In this document: positions 53,860 to 61,600 of the stretch, in pieces
How positions within the stretch are numbered: position 1 is the first letter of the stretch
Layout of the letters: every line of letters starts with the position of its first letter
From: Sphingomonas sp. IC-56
GTDB lineage: Bacteria; Pseudomonadota; Alphaproteobacteria; Sphingomonadales; Sphingomonadaceae
Assembly (NCBI RefSeq): GCF_021043375.1
Contig: NZ_JAJNDV010000001.1
Coordinates: 1-64,000 of the forward strand
Direction: 5' to 3'
Length of the DNA: 64,000 nucleotides
The notes under the pieces: generated by a model
Database searches by the model: none
What the model saw: the letters and a program-made list of their open reading frames with translations, nothing else
What the model was told of the DNA's origin: nothing
Translations under genes and position numbers: made by a program

Positions 53860-54717
53860 TCAGAGGATCGGCTTGCCGCCGGTCACCGCAACGGTAGCAC
53901 CCGAGACATAGCTGGCCTCGTCGCTGGCCAGCATCACGTAGACGGGCGCGAGTTCGCGCGGCTGGCCCGGGCGCTTCATCGGCACCTGCTCGCCAAAGTT
54001 CTTCACCTTTTCCGGCGGCATGGTGGACGGGATCAGCGGGGTCCAGATCGGGCCGGGCGCCACGCAGTTCACGCGAATGCCCTTTTCGGCGAGCAGCTGG
54101 GCCAGCCCGCCCGTGAAGTTCTGGATCGCGCCCTTAGTCGTCGCACAGGCGAGCAGCTGTGGACTCGGCGTATCCGCGTTGACCGACGTCGTGTTGATGA
54201 TCGCGGAGCCCTCGCCCATGTGCGGGGTGGCGGCCTTGGTCAGGTAGAACATCGCATGGATGTTGGTGCGGAAGGTGGTTTCCCATTCCTCGTCCGAAAT
54301 CTCGGAAACGTCGTCGAACGTCTGCTGATGGGCGGCGTTGTTGACGAGGATGTCCACACGCCCGAATTCCTCGAACGCCTTAGCGATGATGGCGCGGCAA
54401 TGCGCAGCGTCCTGAATGTCGCCCGGCACCAGGACCGCCTTGCGGCCCGCTTCCTCGATCCAGCGCGCAGTGTCCTGCGCGTCCTCGTCCTCGTTCAGGT
54501 ACGAGATCAGCACATCGGCGCCCTCGCGCGCATAGGCGATCGCCACCGCGCGGCCGATCCCGCTGTCACCGCCCGTGATGACCGCCTTCTTGCCTGCCAA
54601 CCGACCCGAGCCGCGATAGCTGTCCTCGCCATGATCCGGCTTCGGATCCATCGCCGCGGTGGTGCCGGGGATCGGCTGCCGCTGGTCAGGGAAAGGTGGC
54701 TTGGGAAAGTCGGTCAT
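53860..54717 (-). CDS. SDR family oxidoreductase, stress-protein type, catalytic Tyr replaced by Cys
   Basis: This 285-residue Rossmann-fold protein belongs to the YghA/YdaD group of glucose-dehydrogenase-like SDRs. The long N-terminus PGTTAAMDPKPDHGEDSYRGSG, the cofactor loop TGGDSGIGRAVAIAYAREGA, NNAAHQQ, and the catalytic Ser in NTTSVN (Ser178) are present. The YxxxK motif reads CATTK (Cys191, Lys195; TGT at 54147-54145), so the proton-donating Tyr is absent. A single TAT to TGT change explains it. The ATG at 54717 is chosen by family alignment; the frame extends 20 codons upstream. The neighbouring 63-residue gene is on the same strand. Confidence 0.9.
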   Translation of the reverse strand: MTDFPKPPFPDQRQPIPGTTAAMDPKPDHGEDSYRGSGRLAGKKAVITGGDSGIGRAVAIAYAREGADVLISYLNEDEDAQDTARWIEEAGRKAVLVPGDIQDAAHCRAIIAKAFEEFGRVDILVNNAAHQQTFDDVSEISDEEWETTFRTNIHAMFYLTKAATPHMGEGSAIINTTSVNADTPSPQLLACATTKGAIQNFTGGLAQLLAEKGIRVNCVAPGPIWTPLIPSTMPPEKVKNFGEQVPMKRPGQPRELAPVYVMLASDEASYVSGATVAVTGGKPIL

Positions 54718-54727
54718 GAAGGCTCCT

Positions 54728-54919
54728 TCAGTCGTTGGAAGAAGCTTTCGGCGCGCCCGGCGTTCCCTGGCTCTCATCTTCGGGACTGTAGAAGCGATCG
54801 AGGTAATGGCCGGCGAGCAGATAATGCGCGCGCACGGCGGCAGGATGCGCCGCGCTCTGCGCCAGCTTCAGCTCGGCCTCGGCCCGGTCGTAGAAGTAAC
54901 TGTCCTTTTCCGATTCCAT
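54728..54919 (-). CDS. Small conserved protein, unknown function
   Basis: This 63-residue protein is predicted to be helical: DSYFYDRAEAELKLAQSAAH, then PAAVRAHYLLAGHYLDRFY. Similar short proteins built around RAEAEL ... AHYLLAxxYLDR occur in many sphingomonads. I chose the ATG at 54919; a frame from 55000 adds 27 residues without support. It is 10 nt upstream of the SDR gene on the same strand, so cotranscription is likely. Confidence 0.7.
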   Translation of the reverse strand: MESEKDSYFYDRAEAELKLAQSAAHPAAVRAHYLLAGHYLDRFYSPEDESQGTPGAPKASSND

Positions 54920-55201
54920 GGAAGGTCCCCGTTCGATTGCTCCCGATGTACCACCAAAGGGGGGCTGTCCTTCAACTATGTTGATGCGGTTCGTTTCCAA
55001 CCTGAATACCGCGCGCCTCGCCGCAAAAGCGCTGAACAGTCGCGCCGAGGCTTAGCAGGGTTCGGCTTGTGCCCGGGAGCACGCGCATCATTATCTCGCG
55101 CGTCGCATGAAGGTGCGGAACCATCGGGCGCCTGCTTCGATCTTCACGCGCAATCCTTGCCGTCGGTGACAAGCGGTTGACGCTGGCCTAGAGATCAACC
55201 T

Positions 55202-55666
55202 GTGCGATCGTTCCGATCCATCTTCCGCAGCCACAGGTGGCTGGCCGCGCTGGTGCTGCTGGCGGCCTTGCTGTTGCGGATCGCGGTGCCCGCCGGATTC
55301 ATGCCGATGGTGGGCGCACAGGGTCTGCGGCTGGTGCCCTGCTCGGGCTATGGCACGATGCCACTCGCACCCGCCTCGGACCCGCACACCATATCAGGCG
55401 ATCACCATTCCGAAGCGCATGCCGGTCATGGCGAGCCGGCTCCGCACGCGCCAGCAAAGCACGCCGAACAGGGCGACGCACAGGCACAAAGCGGCTGCGC
55501 GTTCGCTGAACTGGCGGTGCCGCTCATGCCCAACGCCGACCCCATCCAGCTGCTGGCGGCGATATTCTTCATCATCGCGGCAGCCCTGTTCTTCCGGGCG
55601 CATCTGCCGCGTCACACCGCGCCGCGCCTGCGTCCGCCGCTACGCGGGCCACCCCTCCCCGCCTGA
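55202..55666 (+). CDS. DUF2946-like His-rich membrane protein
   Basis: This 154-residue protein (GTG start) has an N-terminal membrane helix (WLAALVLLAALLLRIAVPAGFMP), a periplasmic loop with many His (HTISGDHHSEAHAGHGEPAPHA, about 62-90) and conserved Cys (LVPCSGYG, SGCAFAE), and a second helix (LLAAIFFIIAAALFF). The pattern GFMPM ... LVPCSG matches DUF2946, which is often found beside TonB-dependent receptors. The His-rich loop suggests metal binding. Its stop is 128 bp before the receptor gene. Confidence 0.7.
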   Translation: MRSFRSIFRSHRWLAALVLLAALLLRIAVPAGFMPMVGAQGLRLVPCSGYGTMPLAPASDPHTISGDHHSEAHAGHGEPAPHAPAKHAEQGDAQAQSGCAFAELAVPLMPNADPIQLLAAIFFIIAAALFFRAHLPRHTAPRLRPPLRGPPLPA

Positions 55667-55794
55667 CCCTGCGCCTGCGGGCGCAGCCTTGGCCCTGCCT
55701 GGCGGTCGCGCGCTCGCGTGCCGGCCAGGGCTTGGCCGCTTCAAGGATCAGGAACGCCGCACTGCGGAGCGCGCAGCGGCGTGAAAGGGAATGT

Positions 55795-57987
55795 ATGTTC
55801 AAGACCTATGCGGCCGCGCTGCTTGCGTCCGCCATCGCCACGCCATGTTGGGCGCAATCCGCCGAGGACAGGCCGGCCACCATCGTCGTCACCGGCCAGC
55901 GCGACCCGCTTCAGCTCGACACCACGACGGAGGCGGGCAGCCGCCTAGGCCTCACCGCGCGCGAAACGCCCGCCAGCGTCGAGACACTGACTCAGGCCGA
56001 GCTGCAACTTCGCGGCCTGCGCACCGCGCGCGAAACCTTCAACGACGTGGTCGGTGCGGTCGCGGGCAACGTGCCGGGCAACCCGGCGGTCGTGTCGCTG
56101 CGGGGCTTTGCCGGCAACACCGTGTCGATTTTGCAGGACGGCGTGCGCGTATCGGCATCGACCGTGGTCCAGCGCGACACCAACAACTGGCACTATGACC
56201 GCGTCGAGGTGCTCAAGGGCCCTGCCTCGGTGCTGTACGGAGAAGGCGCGCTCGCCGGCGTAATCAACAAGGTGACTCGCAAGCCCGTCCTGGGCGAGCG
56301 GCACATGGACGGCTTCCTGTCCGCAGGAAGCTTCGACACCGTCTTCGCGGCAGCCGGCGTAAACCTGCCGGTCTCCTCCACCGTCGCGGTCCGCGCCGAC
56401 GCAAGCTACCAGCGTTCGGACAGCCTGTATGATGTGGAGAACAATGACACCTTCTCCGCCGGCCTGACCGCCAGCCTCCTCTTCCGCCCCAGCGACGACC
56501 TCTCGCTGCTCGTCGCGCTGGACCATTTCGAAGATCGCTACGACGCCACCTATCAGGGGCTTCCTCTGATCCCGCAGCAATATGCCCGCGACGCCAGCAA
56601 TGCGGTGACGAGCGCCACCGGTTTGGTCGCCGACAAGGCGCTTCGCCGGCGGAACTACAACCCACAGGGTGGCTTCTCCAGCGCCGACGAAACGACGCTG
56701 CGGGCGCGGCTGGACTGGCGGATCGGCAGCGGCTGGACCGCGGCACTCGACCTGACCGGCTACACGGCCGACCGCGCCTTCGTGCTGACCGACTCGCAAA
56801 GCTTCGTGGCGCCGAACGCTGCTTTCCCCAGCGGCAGCTTTCGCCAGATCTTCCAGGACTTTCGCCACGATCACCAGTTCTGGAACGCCCGCGCCGTGCT
56901 CGGCAACGACAGCCGGATCGCCGGCCTGCGCAACCGCTTCAGCCTGGGCGCCGAATACAACCACACCGACTTCGAAACGCTGCGCCAGCAAACCGGCACC
57001 GACATACTGGCGCCGGCCGACGCCTTCGCTCCCCGGCCGTTTGCACTGCCGAGCGGCCCGCGGATCTTCAACAGCCTGGACGTGACGTTCAATTCGCGGC
57101 TGAACCAGCTGTCGGTCTTCGCCGAGGATGCGCTGAACGTTACCGAGAACTGGCTGCTGGTCGGTGGCGTTCGCTGGGACCATATCGAACTCGATCGTGC
57201 GACGCGCAGCAACGCCAGCGGCGCAGTGGATCGTAATCGGCCCAGCTATGATCCGATCTCGTGGCGGCTCGGCACCACCTATGACCTGACGCCAGGCCTC
57301 GCGCTCTATGCGCAATACACCACTGCGGTCTCGCCCGTGTCTTCGATCCTGCTCGCCTCGATCGCCAATACCCGCTTCAAGCTTACCTCAGGACGCGCCT
57401 ATGAGGCTGGCTTCAAGGCGAGCGACGGCAGCGGCCGGCTGAGCCTTACCGGCGCCGCCTATCGGATTGAACAGCGCGACATCCTCACCCGCGATCCCGC
57501 CAATCCCGCGCTCGCGGTACAAGGCGGTCGCCAGTCGTCGCAGGGGGTCGAGCTTTCGGCGGTGGTCGTGCCGGTGAAGGCACTCAGGCTGTCGGGCGGG
57601 ATCTCCTATACCGATGCCAATTATGACGAGCTGGGCGAGACCATCGGCGGCGTTCGTGTCGACCGTGCCGGCAACCGGCCGATCAACGTGCCCTCGACAA
57701 CGCTCAACGCGTCGGCGCTTTACACAATCGGCGGCCGCGTGACGCTGGGCGGTTTTCTCCGCCACGCCAGCGACTTCTACACCGACACTGCGAACACCAT
57801 TCAGGTCGCCGGCCACACCGTGCTGGACGCCAGCGTCGCATGGCGCATCGCCCAGCAGGCGACGATCACCGTGCGCGGGCGCAATCTTACCAATGCGTTT
57901 TACGGCGAGTATTCAGGGTACCCTTCGACCAACGTCTATATCGGCGCACCGCGATCATTCGAGATCGCATTGTCGACGCGTCTCTGA
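55795..57987 (+). CDS. TonB-dependent receptor (siderophore type)
   Basis: This 730-residue outer-membrane receptor has a signal peptide (MFKTYAAALLASAIATPCWAQ) and a TonB-box-like ATIVVTGQR. The plug domain covers about 55-165 (GFAGNTVSILQDGVRVS, DRVEVLKGPASVLYGEGALAGVINKVTRKP). A 22-strand barrel ends in RSFEIALSTRL, with the terminal aromatic position occupied by Leu after Arg. It most resembles siderophore receptors of the FhuA/FecA class. The stop shares one base with the PepSY gene start (TGATG). Confidence 0.9.
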   Translation: MFKTYAAALLASAIATPCWAQSAEDRPATIVVTGQRDPLQLDTTTEAGSRLGLTARETPASVETLTQAELQLRGLRTARETFNDVVGAVAGNVPGNPAVVSLRGFAGNTVSILQDGVRVSASTVVQRDTNNWHYDRVEVLKGPASVLYGEGALAGVINKVTRKPVLGERHMDGFLSAGSFDTVFAAAGVNLPVSSTVAVRADASYQRSDSLYDVENNDTFSAGLTASLLFRPSDDLSLLVALDHFEDRYDATYQGLPLIPQQYARDASNAVTSATGLVADKALRRRNYNPQGGFSSADETTLRARLDWRIGSGWTAALDLTGYTADRAFVLTDSQSFVAPNAAFPSGSFRQIFQDFRHDHQFWNARAVLGNDSRIAGLRNRFSLGAEYNHTDFETLRQQTGTDILAPADAFAPRPFALPSGPRIFNSLDVTFNSRLNQLSVFAEDALNVTENWLLVGGVRWDHIELDRATRSNASGAVDRNRPSYDPISWRLGTTYDLTPGLALYAQYTTAVSPVSSILLASIANTRFKLTSGRAYEAGFKASDGSGRLSLTGAAYRIEQRDILTRDPANPALAVQGGRQSSQGVELSAVVVPVKALRLSGGISYTDANYDELGETIGGVRVDRAGNRPINVPSTTLNASALYTIGGRVTLGGFLRHASDFYTDTANTIQVAGHTVLDASVAWRIAQQATITVRGRNLTNAFYGEYSGYPSTNVYIGAPRSFEIALSTRL

Positions 57988-59237
57988 TGGGCGACACAGC
58001 AAAGCTCGGGACCCGATCACTGGCATCCCTCCAGGAATGCCCGCCGGCCCGGCGGCGCGACGACGCGGGTTCGCCGGTTCGAACCTGGATGCGGCGGCTG
58101 CACCTCTGGCTCGGCCTCGGCTTGGGGGGGCTGTTCGCCGTGATCAGCCTGTCCGGCTCGGCGTTGGTCTTCTATGTCGAGATCGACAGGGCGCTGCACC
58201 CGCAGGTGCACCCGGCCACCCCGTCGCCGCCCCTCGCTTCAGCGGATCCCGATATGTGGGACCGCGCGCTGGCGACCGGCCGTGCGCGATGGCACGACCC
58301 CACCGGCAAGTGGTCGTTCGACGTGCACGGTTCTCAGGGCTCGATTCCCGCGCGCTACTATCCGTCGCCGCACCAGGGGCACCACGCCGCACGCGAAATG
58401 GTGTGGTTCTCAGCGGACGGTACGCAGGTGTTACGCGCGGAGCCCTGGGGCGGCTATCTGATGACGTGGCTGTACGACCTGCACATGCACCTGCTCGCCG
58501 GAGACCTGGGCCTTCAGGTCGTCGGCTGGAGCGGCGTCGCAGTACTGGTTCTGCTGATCAGCGGCGTGGCGGCATGGTGGCCGCGCGGCAGCTGGCGCAA
58601 GGCACTGGCCTTCAAGCGGGGCGCCGTCCCGCTGCGCCGCTTGCGGGACATTCACAAGCTATCGGGGCTGTGGAGTGCCGCACTGCTGTTCGTGCTGGCG
58701 GGGACCGGCGTGTTGCTGGCCCTGCCAGAGGTCAAGACACAGCTTCTCACTTGGACGGTCGCAACACCCGAACCGCTACCGAGCCCGACCTCGCGCGCAA
58801 CTGGGCAAACCCGGATCACCATCCGCCAAGCCGTGGACGCAGCGCACCGCGCGCTTCCCGAAGGGCGCCTCGCCTTTATCGACGTGCCGGCCGCCGGAAC
58901 CGACCCGTTCAGGTTGCGCATCCAGGTGCCAGGCGATCCGCACCCCCGCTTCCCCAGCAGCTTCGTCTTTGTTGACCAATATACCGGCCAAGTCCTGGCA
59001 ATGCAGGACGCCCGGCGCGGCAACGGCGCGATGACCGTGTCCAAATGGGTACGCGTGCTTCACGACGGATCGGTCGGCGGCATGGCCACCCGCATCCTTG
59101 CCGTGATACTTGGCTTGGTACCCGCGCTGCTGTTCGTCACCGGCATCCTGCACTGGCAGCGCCGCATGCGCGCCCGCCGCGCACCGGCCAGGAGCAAAGC
59201 TTCAGAAAACGAACCAACCGCGGTCGGCGCCATCTGA
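57987..59237 (+). CDS. PepSY domain-containing membrane protein
   Basis: This 416-residue protein has four membrane helices (about 38-60, 190-212, 232-258 and 355-380) with periplasmic PepSY domains between them. RLHLWLGLGLGGLFAVISLSGS, LYDLHMHLLAGD, DIHKLSGLWSAALLF and RVLHDGSVGG are the conserved His-containing motifs that match PiuB/FoxB-type siderophore-iron reductases. The ATG overlaps the receptor stop by one base, so the receptor and this protein are coupled. Together they suggest import of an Fe-siderophore followed by reduction. Confidence 0.9.
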   Translation: MGDTAKLGTRSLASLQECPPARRRDDAGSPVRTWMRRLHLWLGLGLGGLFAVISLSGSALVFYVEIDRALHPQVHPATPSPPLASADPDMWDRALATGRARWHDPTGKWSFDVHGSQGSIPARYYPSPHQGHHAAREMVWFSADGTQVLRAEPWGGYLMTWLYDLHMHLLAGDLGLQVVGWSGVAVLVLLISGVAAWWPRGSWRKALAFKRGAVPLRRLRDIHKLSGLWSAALLFVLAGTGVLLALPEVKTQLLTWTVATPEPLPSPTSRATGQTRITIRQAVDAAHRALPEGRLAFIDVPAAGTDPFRLRIQVPGDPHPRFPSSFVFVDQYTGQVLAMQDARRGNGAMTVSKWVRVLHDGSVGGMATRILAVILGLVPALLFVTGILHWQRRMRARRAPARSKASENEPTAVGAI

Positions 59238-59610
59238 TGGCCGACTCAACCGGAAATGGTGCCCCTGGCCGGGAAGTACAAATCCACCTTTTCTGCGGGT
59301 TTGCGGTGTCTAACCTGCTCGAAAGCCCCCCACGGGTTCCTGCGGCGCTCAGCCTATAATGTCTAACCCCTCCCCTGCCTCCGCACGTCCGCTTCCGCCC
59401 AGTAGCGGACATCTAAGCTGGCGATCTTGGCGCCGGATAACGGTCCTACGTTAAGCGCGATCTTTCCCGTTTCTCCGTCTCCGTCTGGCCATTTCGGGGA
59501 GAGCAATCGGGAACAGTTTTGGGAAAGGGGGTTGCTCCAGACGGTTCTCGGCACGATCGCTTGGGGCGACTGTCCCGCTGTGGGTTCTCAATCGGGAAGC
59601 AGCCCACGAG
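59238..59610. other. Intergenic region with degenerate repeat
   Basis: About 370 bp separate two convergent genes (PepSY and the NTF2-like gene). There is an inverted repeat at 59387-59410, and a minus-strand short frame reading LDVRYWAEADV, which resembles the widespread repeat-derived VRFWGKADI peptides of alphaproteobacteria. No real gene is supported. Some of the sequence (CGGGAACAGTTTTGGG and onward) may be the residue of an old repeat or transfer. Confidence 0.4.
59387..59410. repeat. Inverted repeat, 7-bp arms
   Basis: GTCCGCT (59387-59393) and AGCGGAC (59404-59410) are perfect complements with a 10-nt loop. It could be a dispersed repeat element end or a hairpin between convergent genes. 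No T-run follows. Confidence 0.5.
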
Positions 59611-60093
59611 CTATCTGTCAGTGGCGCTTCGCTGCTCCGCAGACGTCTCGGCGCGATGCCCGTAACTGAGGACGCTGGTGATCCGCCAGGCGCCATCCTG
59701 CTTCGCCCAGACCATCACGAATTTGGCGATCCCTTCGCATCGCCCCGTCGCCAGTTCGCAGAAGCGGTGTTCGCCTTCCTCAATGGCACCATAGTCTTTG
59801 ATCGGATAAACTCGGAACGTTGCCGGGATCAGTTCGCGCTTCACCTTCCCGCAAATGTATTTGCGAACGCCGTCGACCATCGCCTCACGCTCGAACGTCG
59901 CACCGCCGGTGTCGTGGTAGAAGGCGACCTTCGGATCAAAATAGCCGGAGAAGGTCGGCAGGTCGCAGCGGTTGTAGGCGTCGAACACCTTCGCATCGAG
60001 CGCGCCGATCTCCGTCGTCAACGGATCGGCCGGGGGCGGCACGGACGTCGCGAGCAAAGCTGCGGCAACTGCGATGGCGGTCATCATGCTCAT
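59611..60093 (-). CDS. NTF2-like (DUF4440-type) exported protein
   Basis: This 160-residue protein has a signal peptide (MSMMTAIAVAAALLATSVPPP) and a SnoaL/NTF2-type fold: IGALDAKVFDAYNRCDLPTF, YFDPKVAFYHDTGG and FVMVWAKQDGAWRITSVLSYGH. This fold is used in many small binding proteins and enzymes, and I cannot predict a ligand. It is 7 nt downstream of the beta-lactamase-like gene and so probably cotranscribed with it. Confidence 0.8.
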   Translation of the reverse strand: MSMMTAIAVAAALLATSVPPPADPLTTEIGALDAKVFDAYNRCDLPTFSGYFDPKVAFYHDTGGATFEREAMVDGVRKYICGKVKRELIPATFRVYPIKDYGAIEEGEHRFCELATGRCEGIAKFVMVWAKQDGAWRITSVLSYGHRAETSAEQRSATDR

Positions 60094-60100
60094 AGTCCTG

Positions 60101-61186
60101 TCAGTTCATCTGGCCGCGGAGGAAGGCGATCAGCTTCGGATCGCTCCCCGTCCGTTCGAGGATGGGCAGGATGACCCGCCACCCGTTGTCGCTGTTGGTC
60201 AGGATGACGATGCCGTCGCCGCTCGCGCGATCAATCGCGGCGAAGGTGAAAGCCCCTGCATCCTTGCCGGTGTGGAGCATCGTTGTGCCTTCGGGAAAGC
60301 CGAGGAGTTGCCAGCCCAGTCCGAAGCCAGTCCAGGGCGGACAGGTCGCCGCTTTCGATCCGGCACATATATCGGGCGTCAGGTCGGCCTGCGATTTGCT
60401 GCGCTCCGCCGCTAAAGACGCCACCAGGCCCCGGTCGTTGCGGGCATCAATGAGGAAGCGCGCATAATCTCGCGCTGTCGCGTGCGCCAGATCGGCTGCG
60501 TTGTATTGCGTCACCCGCTCGACCGGCAGCGGCTTGCCTGCGTCGTCGTGTGGCACGGCGATCGGCACCGTCTCGCCTTGCGCCGACACATAGCCCGAGG
60601 CGCGCATGTGGGCGGGTGCGAACAGCCAGCGCCCAGCGAGCGTCTCGAACGATTGCCCGGTGCGGTGCTCGGCGTAACGCGCCGCATATTGATACCCCTC
60701 GCCCGAATAGCCGGTGTTCGTGCCGGGATCATGATCGAACACCAGCCCCTTCGCATCGCGCCAGTTCGGCAACCCAGTGCGATGGCTTAGCGCCATGCGA
60801 ACTGTCAGCTTCATCCGCCGGGGATCGCGCGATAGGTCGGGGTCGCTCCAGTAGGGATCCATCGGTTCATCAAGGGACAGCTTGCCGGCCGCCGCCAGTC
60901 GCAGAATGACCTCCGCCGTCAGCGGCTTCGTCAGCGAAGCGAGATTGTAGGGCGTGGAGACGGTCGCCGCGCGGTTCGGCCCCGCCATGCCCCAGGCCTC
61001 AGTCGAGACGATCTGTCCGTCGCGGATCACGGCGACCGACGCGCTTTCCACGCGCTGTTCGCGGAGGGTCATGGTCATATCCGGCAGCGCGGTGCTCGCC
61101 TTGGCGGCTGCCATCGAGGCGCAAGCTAACAACGCGGCGATGCCGACGCGAACTCCCCATCTCAACCCGCTAGCTGTATTGCTCAT
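60101..61186 (-). CDS. Beta-lactamase-related serine hydrolase (class C fold)
   Basis: This 361-residue exported protein has a signal peptide followed by a penicillin-binding/class C beta-lactamase fold. The SxxK motif is SLTK (84-87, in NLASLTKPLT), the Tyr motif is YSG (160-162, in NTGYSGEGYQY), and the KTG-like box appears as HTGKDAGAF. It is most like the EstB/esterase or D-aminopeptidase relatives (beta-lactamase family 12), so antibiotic resistance should not be assumed. I chose the ATG at 61186; a TTG two codons upstream is possible. Confidence 0.88.
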   Translation of the reverse strand: MSNTASGLRWGVRVGIAALLACASMAAAKASTALPDMTMTLREQRVESASVAVIRDGQIVSTEAWGMAGPNRAATVSTPYNLASLTKPLTAEVILRLAAAGKLSLDEPMDPYWSDPDLSRDPRRMKLTVRMALSHRTGLPNWRDAKGLVFDHDPGTNTGYSGEGYQYAARYAEHRTGQSFETLAGRWLFAPAHMRASGYVSAQGETVPIAVPHDDAGKPLPVERVTQYNAADLAHATARDYARFLIDARNDRGLVASLAAERSKSQADLTPDICAGSKAATCPPWTGFGLGWQLLGFPEGTTMLHTGKDAGAFTFAAIDRASGDGIVILTNSDNGWRVILPILERTGSDPKLIAFLRGQMN

Positions 61187-61455
61187 ATACAACGGTTAGC
61201 GGCATCGAAGTTTGTCCGCAACCTGGACGCATTTGTCATCGACATGACGGACGTGAGAACCGCTATGAGACTCTCAACATAGCATCGTTTCCAGGAAAGG
61301 CAGCTTTCGCCACTCGCCCTCCCGAAAGCTGCCAAGCCGCAAACCACCCAACCTCGAACATTCAGATCTCGGCTGGCCGACAAAAGATGGAACTTCTAGG
61401 GTTAGTCAGCGATCCGAAAAAATCGGCAGAAATCAGCCGTTTTCCACGAGATTGT

Positions 61456-61540
61456 TGGTGCCCCTGGCCGGACTCGAACCAGCATGCCTTGCGGCAACCG
61501 ATTTTGAGTCGGTCGCGTCTACCAATTTCGCCACAGGGGC
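61456..61540 (-). tRNA. tRNA-Leu (CAA)
   Basis: This 85-nt class II cloverleaf on the minus strand pairs acceptor GCCCCTG with CAGGGGC, and has D-arm GGCGAAATTGGTAGACGC. The anticodon stem ACCGA/TCGGT encloses loop CTCAAAA (anticodon CAA). It also has a long variable arm (TGCCGCAAGGCA) and T-arm CTGGTTCGAGTCCGG. The 3' CCA is encoded. Confidence 0.96.
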
Positions 61541-61600
61541 AGCGAGCGGGTGTGGCTAGACGAAGCGGGCGCCGGCTGCAAGCCGGCTCTCGCATGTCCG

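Noticed and set aside
55202..59237. Siderophore biosynthesis cluster
   Set aside because: Only uptake-type genes are present; no NRPS or NIS synthetase is seen.
60101..61186. Antibiotic-resistance beta-lactamase
   Set aside because: The SxxK, YSG and HTG motifs fit the broader serine-hydrolase/esterase group, and a Lys-Thr-Gly box is missing. There is no evidence for resistance.
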